From NCBI GenBank assembly GCA_002077045.2, contig KZ111161.1, forward strand, positions 1 to 64,000: a stretch of 64,000 bases of DNA, written 5' to 3'. A program made the position numbers and the translations under genes. The notes under the pieces were generated by a model, which was given only the letters and a program-made list of their open reading frames with translations, was not told the origin of the DNA and searched no databases. The DNA is from Rachicladosporium sp. CCFEE 5018. Its lineage: Eukaryota > Ascomycota > Dothideomycetes > Cladosporiales > Cladosporiaceae. Shown piece after piece: positions 43,478 through 54,783 of this stretch; position 1 is the first letter of the stretch, and every line of letters begins with the position of its first letter.

Positions 43478-45912
43478 TCACTCTCCTTCCTTCTTCGCCT
43501 TCTTCTTCTTATGGTTCTTCTTCTTCTTCTTCGCGCCATCTGCTTTACCCTCCTCGCCCTTCGCCTGTCCCGGTCCATCACTCTGCGCCTGACCAAGGCT
43601 CAGCCAACTAGGCCTGGGAGGTGAGGCCTTCTTCGATGCCTGCGATGCACCTTCGCCAGTCTCGTCGTCGCTACTACTCGTAGTCTCCAGCACAGTCTTC
43701 TTGAAGCCGTTGTAGTCGACAGTCGTCTCTGTGATGGAGCCAGAACGCGCTGAGCGTCGGTTCTTGGACCGGTCGCGCGAAGGGGCGTCCATTGTGCCGA
43801 CTTCGTCATCCTCATCTATCTCGCCAGCAGCGTTCTCACCGAGTCTGATGACTTCTTTCGCGGGCTGGACGACGGCAGAGTCAGGGCTGAGGAAGTTTGG
43901 GTCTCTCGCAGTGGAAGGTCTGGCAGGCCGGTCGTCGGTATCGTCGTCGTTGCCGTTCGTACCCGTGCTGCCATCTTCCTGGTTACCAGACTTTGGTGGT
44001 GGCGAAGTCTTGATCTCGGCCAGTCTGCTCGCTTGGCCGGCAGACAGCTGACTCGCATCGATTTCTCCGCCCTCCGCGATAATGTCGTCGATGAGCTGCG
44101 GCTCACGACGTGTGCTTGCCTGGGAATGTGACCGCACAGATTGCAGAGCTTGAATGCCATCTCTTGCATCCTTGCCAGCGTCCTTGAGCATGCCAGCGCC
44201 TTCGCCAGCGCCCATCGAGCCTACCTCTTGGCCTTCTGACACACTTCGTTTTCTCGTGGGATCTTCTACTATCCCAGTCGTGGTCGCCTTGTTCTCGGGA
44301 ATTGTGCCAACGCCTGGCTTGATCTTGACTGCAGTATACTTCGTCTGCCTCGGCTTCGAAGCCATATTGCTGGGTCCGAGATGCTGCAGTTGCTTTCGCA
44401 TATCTTGTGTCGTGCTTCGGACCTGCACTGGTCTTGAGGTGTCTCTTGTCGATTCAGAAGCATTGCTGCTCTTCCTGTGCATCAGCCAGGTAGTCGAATT
44501 GCCATTCACTAGACTCGTCTTCCTGCTCAGTGGTATAGTCTCTTCTTTGTCGCCGAGCAATGGCGTTCGCTCGTCATCATTCTGCGTTTCTACTTCACTA
44601 GCGAAGTGCTTCGGGTATTTCGCTCGAGGAGCGGGAGTGGCACGGCGAATCGCCTTGTGAATGTCTATGAATACGTCGGACTCATCGATGATCTCCTCGC
44701 CGATCAGCTCTTCGATCACGTCTTCCAGTGTGACAACGCCGAGTGCGCCCTTCACGTCTCCGGGGAAGTCAGAGACAAGCACCATGTGTGACTTTCCTTC
44801 CTGGAAGTAGTTGATGATGTCCAAGCATGATGTGTCTGGTGCGGTCTCGGGTAGAGTTGCCAATGAGAACTCTCCGACACGTCTGGCGTCTTCCGGGTCA
44901 TACGTGATGAGTATCTTTACCAATAGCATGCCGATGAAATCCTTCTGGTTGTCCGGATGGTAGATCGGTATCCGCGAGTAGCCCTGGGAAAGTATGGTGT
45001 CCATCATCTTCTCGTCCAACACGGTGTCTGCGCTCATGGTGAAGACATCTTGCATGGGTGTCATGATGTCGCACACGTGCTTCTCCTTGAGATCAAGCAC
45101 ACTGTTGATGATGGTGACTTCATCCTTCATCAATCCCTCGCCAGGCTTCGTGTTGTGTCCCTTGTGAAGCTGCACTAGAGTCTTGAGACCACCCTTGCTG
45201 TACATAGTCCCGTGATCTTTCCCGAGCAGGTAGTCCAGCAATTTTGCAGTCGGCCATGCCACTGGTGACATTATCCACATCAGAACCCGCACCATAGGTG
45301 CCATGAAAGCTCCAATAGAAAGACCATAGCGTACACACACAGATTGTGGGGCAACTTCACCGAAGATGACTACCGTTGTCTGTTAGCACACAAACACAGA
45401 ATTCCCCCAGTGCTCTCACACGTACCAATTAACACAGTACTGCCCACCACCGCAGGCCAACCTCCACCCAGGCTCCGATCCAGCACAATTGGCAAGGTCT
45501 CATTGGTGATGACATTGCTCAACAGCAGCGTAACAAGCAGCCAATGCTTTCCCCTCGCCAACAAATCCAGCACCTTCTGCGCGTGATGTTTCTCCTTGCC
45601 CTCCCCACTCGACGCAATGACCTGTAGGTACGTCTCGTCCTGGCCCATCAATGCAATCGTCAGTCCGGCAAAGACACCTCCAGCGAGCACCAGCGCGACT
45701 GCTATACTGAGATTGATCCATAGCTCCGCAGCATCCGCAGGTGGGTGTTTCTCTTCCTCGAGTATATGAAGGCTTCGTCGCACCAATGGCGCCGCACTGG
45801 CTACCGGTATGGCGAGCAGCTTGCCGATAGCCAGCACTGCTGGCCGCAGCGCGAGAGAGCCATATCTTGTTGTTGTTCTCGAATACGCTCCTGTGTTCCT
45901 CAGCGACGACAT
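43478..45912 (-). CDS. MAM3: CNNM/Mam3-type membrane protein (DUF21 + CBS)
   Basis: 792-residue protein from exons 45912-45426 and 45369-43478 (56-bp phase-1 intron). An N-terminal leader-like hydrophobic stretch precedes the four-helix DUF21 domain: AVALVLAGGVFAGLTIALMG, HWLLVTLLLSNVITNETLPIVLD, VVGSTVLIVIFGEVAPQSVC and APMVRVLMWIMSPVAWP. A cytosolic CBS pair follows (MTPMQDVFTMSADTVLD, YSRIPIYHPDNQKDFIGMLLVK, GVVTLEDVIEELIGEEI). The ~400-residue tail is disordered and ends in a Lys-rich run. Members sit in vacuolar or plasma membranes and affect Mg/Mn homeostasis. The motif order is complete and its length is typical of filamentous fungal Mam3. Confidence 0.92.
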
Positions 45913-46773
45913 ACGAGCGCGCTTCGTCCCCGTAGAGGTGTGGACTTGTGCTATTCGCCTCTCTTGGCTAGCTATCCTGGTCAGCTGATCTCCAGAACTC
46001 CGATGTATGTCTTGCAGTGCTCAGTCTCGCAATGCTACCGCAACACAGAGAAAGATGAGAATGAGCTCACAGTGCAGGGTGCAGTTTCCCTTCGGATGCT
46101 CGGCTTTGGCTGCACGTTTCTGCAGGGTTGACAGCGGGCCGTTGGTGAACTCTGGAAATGACACTCCAAGCGACCATATTATATTCACGTATATCTCTTC
46201 TCGACCGCAATGTCGACACAGGAAGCCAACGACGATCTTGAGCGGAGGATCTCACAGCATGGCTCGAGTCGATGCTGTTATGAGCGATGCCTCACGACTT
46301 TCTACACAGAGATGGCGAAATATCGCGCAAATCAGCACTCACTGGCAACAGATCTACCTCGCAGCATCCATGCACCCCAGGTTCTGCTACGACACTTGAG
46401 CGGTCAGCAGACGACACAGGTGTTCGACGAGGACGAAAAGGTAGCTCCCTTGACGCTTATCTCGCAGCGTCGAAGCGTCCATTGGCCACTGTCTAGGTCA
46501 AGTATGCAGCACGAGATATTGTGCATGGAGAACTACGCCCCTTGCAGCAGGTGCAGCGCCGATCGTCAATTGACATTGAATCGTCTACACGGAAGACGCT
46601 GCGTTCACGATGAGAAACATTGTTGTCCAGGTCAGGTCTGGATGTGTCTGTATAGGTCTATCATGTTGTCGTTGTAGGTCTTCTGTCGTCGATTCTGTCG
46701 TCGCTGGCCTCCACTCTTTCCTGTTCAATAGGCTTCTCGTTCGTCCTCCACGCAAGTCGTCTACACTCCTCAT
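45913..46773. other. intergenic spacer
   Basis: 861 bp between MAM3 (start) and the histidine phosphatase (end), both minus strand. A 155-codon plus-strand ORF (46210-46677) begins well but loses coding character and has competing frames, so it is not called. Otherwise nothing seen. Confidence 0.45.
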
Positions 46774-47569
46774 CTATGCCTTCGCGTGCACCACCGGCTT
46801 GACCACAGCGTCCTTCTGCGCCTGTTCGGCAGCCTCATGACTCTTAGTCCGCTTCAGCTGCTCCATCTCGTTGTGATCGAGTGGCTTCAAATGTCTTCGC
46901 TCCCTGGACTCAGCCGTTTCGATCAAGTAACACTCGCCATCGTCGGAGAAGTTGTAGCTGCGATACTCGGTGTTTGCCCAGCCAGTGCCGAAGAAGCGCC
47001 CGCTGTCGGACCAGTCTTCGGTCAGGAAGTGGAGAAAGCCGCCTACATCATGTCAGCATGTGCAGGAGTGACAGAGCAGGGAAGGACGGACCGTGAGTAA
47101 CGACCACGATATCCCTCTCCTTTAACGCCGCCAACTTCGTCCTCGCCACCTTCGCTCTGGCGCGGATTGCATCTGCTCCAGTAGCCCAGATCCCTCGCTT
47201 GCTGTTCCATCCCTCACCGACATTACTCAGATCCACAGGAAAGTCGGCGAACTCCCTCTTGAGCTCGTCGAGATTGGACCCAGTGTCACAGGGCAGATCA
47301 GAAGTCTCCTGCAGCTCTGCCATGCCAATGACCTTGAGCCTCTTCGTCTTGATGTCGTTGTCGAAACTGTACAGAGCCGTCTGGAGAGTTCTTCGTAGAG
47401 GTGAGGCGACTACTGCATCGATCTCCTTGTGGTGAGGGAAGTTCGCTTCGAGGGTGGCACATTGCTCTTTGCCGAAATTCGTGAGAACAGGGTCATGTAG
47501 GGCGTGATTGGCGATATTGAGGTTGTGGTAGCCTTGGGCGTGGCGGATTAGGTGGATTGTAGGTGCCAT
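46774..47569 (-). CDS. histidine phosphatase (phosphoglycerate mutase-like)
   Basis: 248-residue protein from exons 47569-47092 and 47042-46774 (49-bp phase-1 intron). Start MAPTIHLIRHAQGYHN places the catalytic RHxxG-type motif (LIRHAQGYHN, nucleophile His) at the N-terminus. VVASPLRRTLQTALYSF supplies the phosphate-binding Arg, AELQETSDLPCDTGS the acidic strand, and IVVVTHGGFLHFL, completed by the splice, the second catalytic His. The C-terminus is a charged helix ending HAKA. It resembles yeast Pmu1 and related fungal phosphomutase-like proteins rather than glycolytic Gpm. A phosphatase is more likely than a mutase; substrate unknown. Confidence 0.9.
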
Positions 47570-48341
47570 CTTGTTGACACGTTGAAAGTGTTGACTGGAG
47601 GGTTGCTTCAAGAAACTGAAGTGCCGTTGTAGGAAAGGAAATATCTTGGCCAGGATGAATGATGTAAAGAAGTGTCGGAGGACTGAACGGAATACTAACG
47701 CTCACCGCGGTGTTGAATTCCTATCAGCACGTGGAGAATGTGTGTCATCTCAATGGCAGTGGCGAGTTCATGCTGCGGAAGTGACGACAAAGCCATTACG
47801 AATGTGTGCAGCATAGCATTCAGGCAGTCCGGTGGCCAGGGCAGAGTGACTACCTCGAACAACAGTACGCATGCTGCTCTTATAATGACTGGAGTCACGC
47901 GAAAGGTACAGTAGTCAGACTCGCAACGCCGAAGTAACATTCATTGTTGAGAGCTGAACGGAGTACACGAAGTCGTCAAACAAATCCGAAGTCGGTGTCC
48001 GATTCGAGCGCCTTCGGCATCTGACGGCATGAACGCAATCACGTTCTAGTAATCGCCAATGCAACACCAGGGTACCCGCTTGCCCAAATTTTCCGGATGT
48101 GTGCTATCGCATGATCTATTCAGTTACCTTCTCGAGACCTGGGTGCGGCAGCGAAGCGTCGAGATGCAGGGCCGTGGATGACAGGCTACAACATGATACA
48201 CAATGGGGCTCTCCACGAAGCCAGTCGTCGTCAGCTTGCTGTCACGAGCGTATTGATAGATGCATGTGGATGGCCTAGACTATTGGAGAGAACGTGCTAC
48301 AGCTAGTACTACTCAAGCAACACTGACTCGCATGAAGCCAC
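47570..48341. other. intergenic spacer
   Basis: 772 bp between two minus-strand genes. It should hold the phosphatase promoter. No supported feature. Confidence 0.5.
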
Positions 48342-50899
48342 TCACTCTTGCACGAACATTTCTCCCTCCCACCCAAACGCCCTCTTCAGTCGTCTCCCAA
48401 GCCGCTTCACCATGAACGTCCCAATCTTGTTGCCTCGCCTTACCTCCTTCGGCTCATGGAACTGAATACTCCTGTCCACATCCACCAAGCCCTCACCCTT
48501 CGGCAGTGGCTTGAAGATCCAGACACTGCCGTAGAGCTTCTCGGGAACGAGCCCGAGCGCATTGAAGGCGTAGACGAAGTCGTCCCAAGACAGCTCGCTG
48601 CGATTGGACAGCACTGTGGCGGCACAGGGCAGAAGCGTCGAGATGACCTTGTAGACGCGACGAGGTAGAGCGATGGGCTTGATCGTGGTAGTAGCGTCCT
48701 GTGCTAACGGAGGCGTTAACGGCGGCGTCGTAGGATCTGCAGTGCCTCGAGTCTTTTTTTTGATCTTCGTAGCGGTTTGAGGGAGCTCGCTGCGTCTGTT
48801 GGCCGATATTGGTGTCAACGGCATGCTCCTCTCTGCAGCGGGTTCATTCAGTCTCTGTGGACCGGGTGTGGGTGTAGCAGCTTCGGAGTCTTTCCAGATT
48901 GGTGTCTTCGGAGCATCGACGAAAGGTCGTTTGGAGAATTGAGCAACGAACCACAGCAGGCGGAGGCGATATTGCCCCAGGTAGACATCGATATCGGACC
49001 ATAGCGTGCGTAAGTTCTTCTCGGCAAGTCGCATCTGCGTCACTGTCTCCTTGGAACTGCGTTTCTCGAACGGATAGGCGAAGGTGGTATCGATGGGTCC
49101 TTCGAGGACCTTCGAGCTGTGACAGCCATCGGAGAAGCGTTTCTCGACGAGTTCGTCTGTGTATGCAAAGTCCTGCGAGGGCTCGTCAGTGTATGGCTCT
49201 CCCAAGGTTGTAGCGGCGCAAACAACGACACTGGCAGTGCGCATGATAGTGGCACAAGCAGCTTCGTACTTCTGGAGAGAGGAGATATACTTACATCCTC
49301 AGCGTCGTACAGTGTCGGGATCTGCCATGGCAGCATATCGCCAACTCGATAGTTCAAGTCGACCAACACTGCAAGATCGCTAAAACGTTCCATCAACCAT
49401 CCGTCGACCAAAGACGCGGCTTCGACGTCCGTTTCGAACATATACTGCATTTCATCGACGATATGCTTCACCCCGTGGATTTGACTGTTGACTGGACACA
49501 CTAGCATGCTACTCATACGATCAACACGCATCTCAGCCGCAGTAGCCCCAATGGAGCTCTTGAAGTTCCATGTACTCGAACAAGGGTCCGAGCAATGCCG
49601 CTTGCACGTCCTGTCATCGTGTGGCTGATGATAACAGTGGCGCATGCGAGGAGATATAGGTAATCCGTGTTCGAAGTGGTACACAGGCCGGACAAGCAGG
49701 CGGTTGATCATCATCTGCAAGAAAGCCCAATTATCCTCGTCGTGTTGTTGCAGGCGACAATTGAGTTTGTCGGCATTGTGAATTTGGGTATCGAACGACC
49801 GCATTTTGCCAAGGCACTTACTCACGCGCTCCCAATTGAAGCAGTTGAGCATCGCATCGTTGATCATATCGCTTGCGATGTGTTTCCATATGCAGGGTCG
49901 ACAAGTATCGCCATCGATCCTCTTCGCGTCGTGCACACGCCAGTCCTTGAGCTGCTCGAGGAAGTAGCCTGGGTCCTCGCGCAACCCGAACAGATGATCT
50001 TCGGCAGCTTGGAACCGCGAATCGACGAGCAAACGCATACGTGGGATATCCATACGCTGGGGTAAGCCGTATGGTGCTTCGAGCGCGTAAGATGTGACCG
50101 TCCGCCACGTTCCCGTCGAGGTATCAGGCCGGGGCGGCTCTGGCTCTGGCTGATGTGGTGCCAGGAGTATCTGCGAGTCGGAATAGTCGTGCAGGATAAG
50201 CCGAGTGCACGCATGGAGGAAGCGATACAGTTCCGACTGAACCTCCATGCCGAGGATGCCAAGGAGACGAGGATTAAGCGTGTTCCCGTTCTTCCAGAGT
50301 AGCCTCTCTATGCGGCCCAATATGCGGCCGTAAGTTCGGGGAGATCTCTGACCCTCAAAGACCATGGCATAGGGCTCGGCAACGTCAGCGGTCCATCCGC
50401 GACCGAGATGCGCGTCGTTTATATCTCGGCCGATGAAGATTTCCGGGAGCTTTCGACCGCGGGAATGGAGATATAGGGGTAGCAGGTTGCCTTTCACGAG
50501 ATCCTCTTGGTTGATGTGCGGCCATAGCTGTGCTGTCGCATTGCAAGTGGTGGATCGTGGCTGCCCGCGTCGCTTCATATTGCGGAATGGTTCGAAGTCA
50601 GGACGATGAGTCTGCGACATGCCCGGCCAGGCCTGCAAAAGCACTTGAATTCGCTGCTTGGTAGACTTCTTCGCCCAGCGCTTCTGTAGCACAAGTTCAA
50701 AGCGCTTCATGATAGCATTGAGCTGGGTCCAGTTCGAGAAGATCGTGTTGGAGAAGCTGATGGCTAGGTCGCGAAGCTCTGAAGCGGACAGCTCCTTCGG
50801 GATCGGCCAATCTACATTAGTGCCCAGACGACAACACTTGCATGGCGCGCGACCAGTCTGTCGATTGTGCTCAACCTCCTCGTAGGTGTAGGTAGCCAT
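48342..50899 (-). CDS. uncharacterised fungal protein with a 23-nt intron-like gap
   Basis: 844-residue model from 50899-49295 and 49271-48342. Start MATYTYEEVEHNRQTG at 50899. A Cys motif (CKCCRLG) near residue 18 precedes a long helical region with a CYHQPHDDRTCKRHC...C cluster near 445. The second half has conserved blocks DMLPWQIPTLYD, KYEAACATIMRTASVVVCA, TTLGEPYTDEPSQDFAYTDE, LEGPIDTTFAYPFEKR and a C-terminal SVWIFKPL...RSIQFHEP...RRLKRAFGW module. I recognise it as a widespread fungal family without known function. The two parts join only if 23 nt (49272-49294) are removed. That segment begins GTAAGT and ends CTCTCCAG; continuing in frame without removal gives unrelated sequence. Confidence 0.7.
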
Positions 50900-51849
50900 G
50901 TCGCCTCCTTCTCTGAATGCCTGCAATATCGTCAGCGCTGATCCATGAGCAGCTGCAACAACGAGGACTATGCTACTGTGTTCGCGGAAGACCACTCTTG
51001 TAATCACAGCAGCTGTTGGCCTCTCATGAGCACGGGATGTCGGAGTTCGCTGATGTGGGTATGTCGATCGCAGCACACGAGCGTTGCAATTTCCTTGGAG
51101 AAAGGGACTTGTGCGTACCTCCGCCAGTCAAAGTGGCGAAATCGCTCAATCGCGCTGCTCAAGTGGTGGCGCAGTAGTGTCTGAAGGATATCAGGGGAGG
51201 TGAAGCTCCACTGTTGTACAAACTTCGCCACGCCAAGCAAACGCGACCCAGGCAGAGCTCGTGCATGTCTCGAATGCAACTGCCCTTTGATCGCTGCCGC
51301 AAGCCGACCCAACGAAGCAGGACCCACATGTAAGCTGTCACAAACAGTACATGTCAAAGACCGGGTTGACACGCAGGAACTCCGTGGTAACTCCATTCGA
51401 TATGGGTATTCGATGGGATCCCACATGACGAAATGATGAGCTCCTGTGACGATCAAAAATTGAGAATTTGCTTGACCGGCGCGCCTGTGCTGTCATGTCT
51501 TGGGATAGTAGCGGGATCTGCGGCATTGAGTGCTTGCTGCTTGGTGGCATTCCGACGCTCTGGAATAGCCAACTGTACCATTCCTGATGCTCGCTTACCG
51601 TTCGTGAGGCTCATCACTGTGATGGATTCGCATCTGCCTTGCGACTGTACGAACTGGAGTGTGTACCGTGAGGAGGTCAATATGTATGGATTGAGGGGTA
51701 TACTTAAGCACGCTTTCGAGTCCCAAGGACTCACAATCATGATCCGCACCAAAAACGCCAGCCCAATGCTCATTACTTCTTCACCGCCAGTCGCAGGCAG
51801 CCGCTATCCCCTCTCATCCCCTGCATCCCATTTAGCACACTGCACCTCA
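50900..51849. other. intergenic region with one candidate ORF
   Basis: 950 bp between two minus-strand genes. A weak ORF at 51004-51426 is listed separately. The sequence just upstream of 50899 (GCTGAC...TTGCAG before the start codon) could be a 5' UTR intron of the gene at 48342-50899. Confidence 0.4.
51004..51426 (-). CDS. hypothetical 140-residue ORF
   Basis: From the first ATG at 51426 (MWDPIEYPYRM) to a TGA at 51004, 140 codons without interruption on the same strand as, and 105 bp upstream of, the gene at 48342-50899. Codon use is moderately coding-like (KFVQQWSFTSPDILQTLLRH, IERFRHFDWRRYAQVPFSKE). No domain, signal peptide or membrane segment recognised. It could be a separate small gene, an upstream exon or leader ORF of the next gene, or chance. 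Confidence 0.3.
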   Translation of the reverse strand: MWDPIEYPYRMELPRSSCVSTRSLTCTVCDSLHVGPASLGRLAAAIKGQLHSRHARALPGSRLLGVAKFVQQWSFTSPDILQTLLRHHLSSAIERFRHFDWRRYAQVPFSKEIATLVCCDRHTHISELRHPVLMRGQQLL

Positions 51850-53016
51850 TCACTTCTTCCTCAGGTAATTCATCACCAGCGGTGTCACAATCGGCGCCAG
51901 CGTCGCATAGTACTTCTGCCCCTTCTCCATGTAAGGCCCCACATCATACTTCCCAATCTTGACCTCCTTCGGCTCACGGCGTCTCTTGTCTCGATCTCTG
52001 CGATCGTCCCTCCTGTCGTCATCGTATCTGTCGTCGTCCGAATACCGACGACGATCCCTGTCTCTCGGCTCCGGCTTGCGGCGAGAGTCCCTATCGCGAT
52101 CGTAGATGTCTTCTCTGCGGCGACGTGCAGCGCGGTCGTCGTCTGAAGCGTCGCCGTAGCGGTCATCGCGGCGGCGGCGGGGTGGGTCTTCGCTGCGGTG
52201 ACGGCGGGGCTTGTCGTAGTCTGAGTCATCGTCGGAGTAGTCGTCTTTGCGACGGCGGTCTTTGTCGCGATCTTTCTCCCGAGGGCGGTCTCGCTCGCGA
52301 TCCTTTTCCCGGTCTCGGTCACGGTCGCGGTCGCGGTCTGGTCCTCGCTCTGTGTTGCTGCGGCGGACGGGCTTAATCGGATCCGCGCCGTACTCTACGC
52401 CTTCACGTGTGCCACGACGGCGAGGCGGGAGGGTAGAAGCGTCGTCGTAATCGTCTTTCCGTGGTGCTGGACGACGACGGTCATCGCGATCGCGGTCGCG
52501 GTCTCGTGGCGGTGGGTCATCGTACCTGTCTGCGTCCCGAGTGGACCTCTTATCTCTGGGGTCCGAAGGCATCTTGTCGTCTTCGTCGTAAGCTTGCTTC
52601 TTCCGACTCGACTTCGCTCTCCGCAACGAATCGCCCTCTTCGCTCTCGTACCCGTCGCGCTTGTCTCTGAACTTGCGCTGCTCAGGTCCGTTTTTGCGCT
52701 CCAAGTCCGGCGTGCGACCGTTGAGGAATGATGGCTCAACGTCAAATTCCGGCTTCAAGTTCGGTCCTCGGCTCCTACTTCCCTCCCTCTTTAATGCACT
52801 GCCAAGCGGCGGTGGAGGGATGTTGTTGTTCGCTGCAGCGCTGTGCGGTGGAGGCGGAAGGTTATCGCGTGAATTTGTGCGAGACTCCCTAGGATCCTCT
52901 CTGCGGGGTCGTCGCTCGTTTGGCTGATACTGATCACCACCCGGATATGGCGGAGGTGCACGATCGTCTCCTCGTCGGCGATGGCGAGGCTCGTAGTCGT
53001 CGTCGTAATGTGACAT
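51850..53016 (-). CDS. Arg-Asp-rich disordered protein
   Basis: 388-residue intronless protein, almost entirely low complexity. A Pro/Arg/Glu-rich N-terminus is followed by long RD, DR and RDRE repeats between about residues 150 and 355 (for example DRDRDRDREKDRERDRPREK), as in RNA-processing and splicing-associated proteins. It ends with an ordered conserved-looking motif, EVKIGKYDVGPYMEKGQKYY, then a short hydrophobic helix ATLAPIVTPLVMNYL and RKK. Start MSHYDDDYEPRHRRRG is an ATG in good context. Function unknown. The terminal helix could be a membrane-tail or protein-docking element. Confidence 0.75.
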   Translation of the reverse strand: MSHYDDDYEPRHRRRGDDRAPPPYPGGDQYQPNERRPRREDPRESRTNSRDNLPPPPHSAAANNNIPPPPLGSALKREGSRSRGPNLKPEFDVEPSFLNGRTPDLERKNGPEQRKFRDKRDGYESEEGDSLRRAKSSRKKQAYDEDDKMPSDPRDKRSTRDADRYDDPPPRDRDRDRDDRRRPAPRKDDYDDASTLPPRRRGTREGVEYGADPIKPVRRSNTERGPDRDRDRDRDREKDRERDRPREKDRDKDRRRKDDYSDDDSDYDKPRRHRSEDPPRRRRDDRYGDASDDDRAARRRREDIYDRDRDSRRKPEPRDRDRRRYSDDDRYDDDRRDDRRDRDKRRREPKEVKIGKYDVGPYMEKGQKYYATLAPIVTPLVMNYLRKK

Positions 53017-53471
53017 GCTTCTTGAAATATAGCCAAGTGATAACTACAAGTGAGTGAAGCGAGGTCGGTCACTGGCTGTGCGATGACGAGGTTGGTTGGC
53101 GCCGGCAGGGAACGGGAGATGAGCCTGGAAGCCTGGCTGTGCAAGGCAAGATGGGTACTTTTCAGGTGAGGCAATAATGCAGCTGATAAGATAGTGAGTG
53201 TGATGACTGGCACATGCTGCTGCGGGTCGTCTGCCAGCAGCACGCTACCAGCTGAGCGAGGATGGATTGGCGCTGGCGGCGATGTGCGGTTCTGTCAGTT
53301 GATGTGGTGTAGAGTGGCGCAGTTTTTGGCTTTGGCCGGAAACCGCGATGGAGAGGTCACGTGTGAGAGCACCAGCCATGATATACAATGGATTGTTCCG
53401 AGAACGAGCTGAACTTCACGGACGAATCAGTGGAGACGACTCCGAAGCATGAGACGATTATCGACTATGAT
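53017..53471. other. intergenic spacer
   Basis: 455 bp between the RD-rich gene start and the aminotransferase pseudogene 3' end. A short tRNA A-box-like stretch (about 53236-53260) was examined and rejected. Confidence 0.5.
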
Positions 53472-54783
53472 CTATCTCCACTCACCACCCCGAGCTTGAT
53501 CGCATGCCTTGACCAGCAGATCACCGGCGATCTCGAAGTCCTCCAAGGTCAAGTAGACCTGAGCACTCAACTGCACCCAACACTTCCCATTGTAGAAGAA
53601 GACCACTACTGCAGTCTCATGATCGAATGTCATCGTCTTCTGGACCCATGCACATATCTTCGCGCTAAGTTTTGGCGCGTAGCCCGCCGCGAATTCACCG
53701 ACGTCGATCGGCAGTCTGACAACAGCGAAAGTGCAATTCCCCAATTCCCCTGCTTCGTTCTCCATTACCTCAGTCCCCAGCTTCTCCGCAACAGTTGCTC
53801 CACCCTTCCTCGCCAGGTCGAGCATATACCCCATCACAGCTGCCTCACCGCTCTGGCCTTGCCAAGTCACGCGGTTCCGTCACGCTAGCGCAGCCTCAAC
53901 ACAGAGATATGGCGCATCGTTCAACGTGCCGACATACGCGAAGTTCCCAGCAAATGGCTCCTCCATCCTGAAGCTCGTCGGTAGAGTCGGTCGCATGAGA
54001 TGCTGGATCCGATTCGGCACATAGAGTACGGCGCATGGTCGAGGGACGTAAAGCCACTTATGTGCGTTGGAGGTGAAGAAGTCTGGGTCTAAGGAGGTGA
54101 GATCGATGAGCAACTGGCCAATGCCGTGCACGCCGTCAATGCAGTCGAGGATGTCGTAGCGTTTACAGATCTTCGTTAGGGCTTCGAAGGGGAGACGGAC
54201 GCCGGGGCAGGTGCTGATGGTGTCGTAGAGAGCTAAGATTGGTCTTTGGCCGTCTTCCAGCACTGACTCGATCGTCTGTTCGAATAGTTTGCAGATGGCG
54301 GCATGAGTGACGGGGAGGGTGAATGCGACTCCTCTCGTCTGAAAGGGAGTGGTCCTCGCACAAGCAAGTCAGAGTGTTGGCACATGCTGGGTATATGGTA
54401 GAAAGGTAGATGATGACATCTCCTTCCTTGTACTGCAGGTTCCGAAGGACACTCTCGATGCCCGTTGTGGCATTGGGGACGTAGACGCAGGTATCGGATG
54501 GTGCTTTGAGATAATTCTCGATCACTCTACGGCTGTCGTCGAGCAGATGAGTGCGATACTCGTACCAAATGAACATATCTGGGCGACGTTCTGACTTGTC
54601 GATGTAGTCGTAGTAGACAGACCGAACGTCCCTTGGATACGTGCCATATGATCCTGGGCCGGCATATCAGTCGGGTACATTCGCGGTGCAATGGTTTTGA
54701 GACATACTGTGGTTGAGGTTCCGATATCCGGGATCAAACGAGAAATACACCGCTGCTTCTTTGTCGCATTCCACTGGATGCAT
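53472..54783 (-). pseudogene. class V aminotransferase (isopenicillin N epimerase/Egt2-like), decayed
   Basis: Exons 54783-54708 and 54653-53472 (54-bp intron). The fold is clear: FSFDPGYRNLNH, SYGTYPRDV, YVPNATTGIESVLRNL, LSTIYPACANTLT, ALYDTISTCPGVRLPF, CIDGVHGIGQ (PLP-binding Asp), TSNAHKW (Schiff-base Lys), NRIQHLMRPTLPTSF, FAYVGTLNDAP and the C-terminal YNGKCWVQLSAQVYLTLEDF. Relatives include fungal Egt2 hercynylcysteine sulfoxide lyase and LolT-like enzymes. Three defects are visible. An extra base near 54354 shifts the frame (family-like TTPFQTRGVAFTLP continues in the other frame). A TGA at 53880-53882 stands where the family has Trp (normally xWR). The conserved Gly of NHGS is Arg. 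Two are disabling, so I call a pseudogene, unless the assembly is wrong. Confidence 0.8.

Noticed and set aside
46210..46677. 155-codon plus-strand ORF
   Set aside because: Three frames are open at once over much of it, and the second half looks random. Insufficient for a gene call.
51885..52322. 145-codon alternate-frame ORF inside the RD-rich gene
   Set aside because: It is a shadow of the repetitive RD codons in another frame; the RD-rich frame is the longer one with a proper start and end.
53230..53270. tRNA-like stretch on the minus strand (GCTCAGCTGGTAGCG plus a GC-rich hairpin)
   Set aside because: There is an A-box resemblance, but no B box (GGTTCRANNCC), the anticodon-type loop is too long and no acceptor stem forms.
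54340..54360. Short intron at the aminotransferase frame change
   Set aside because: No GT donor in the right phase exists, and the frame on the right reads family-like sequence directly from the preceding codon once a single extra G is ignored. A one-base insertion is simpler.
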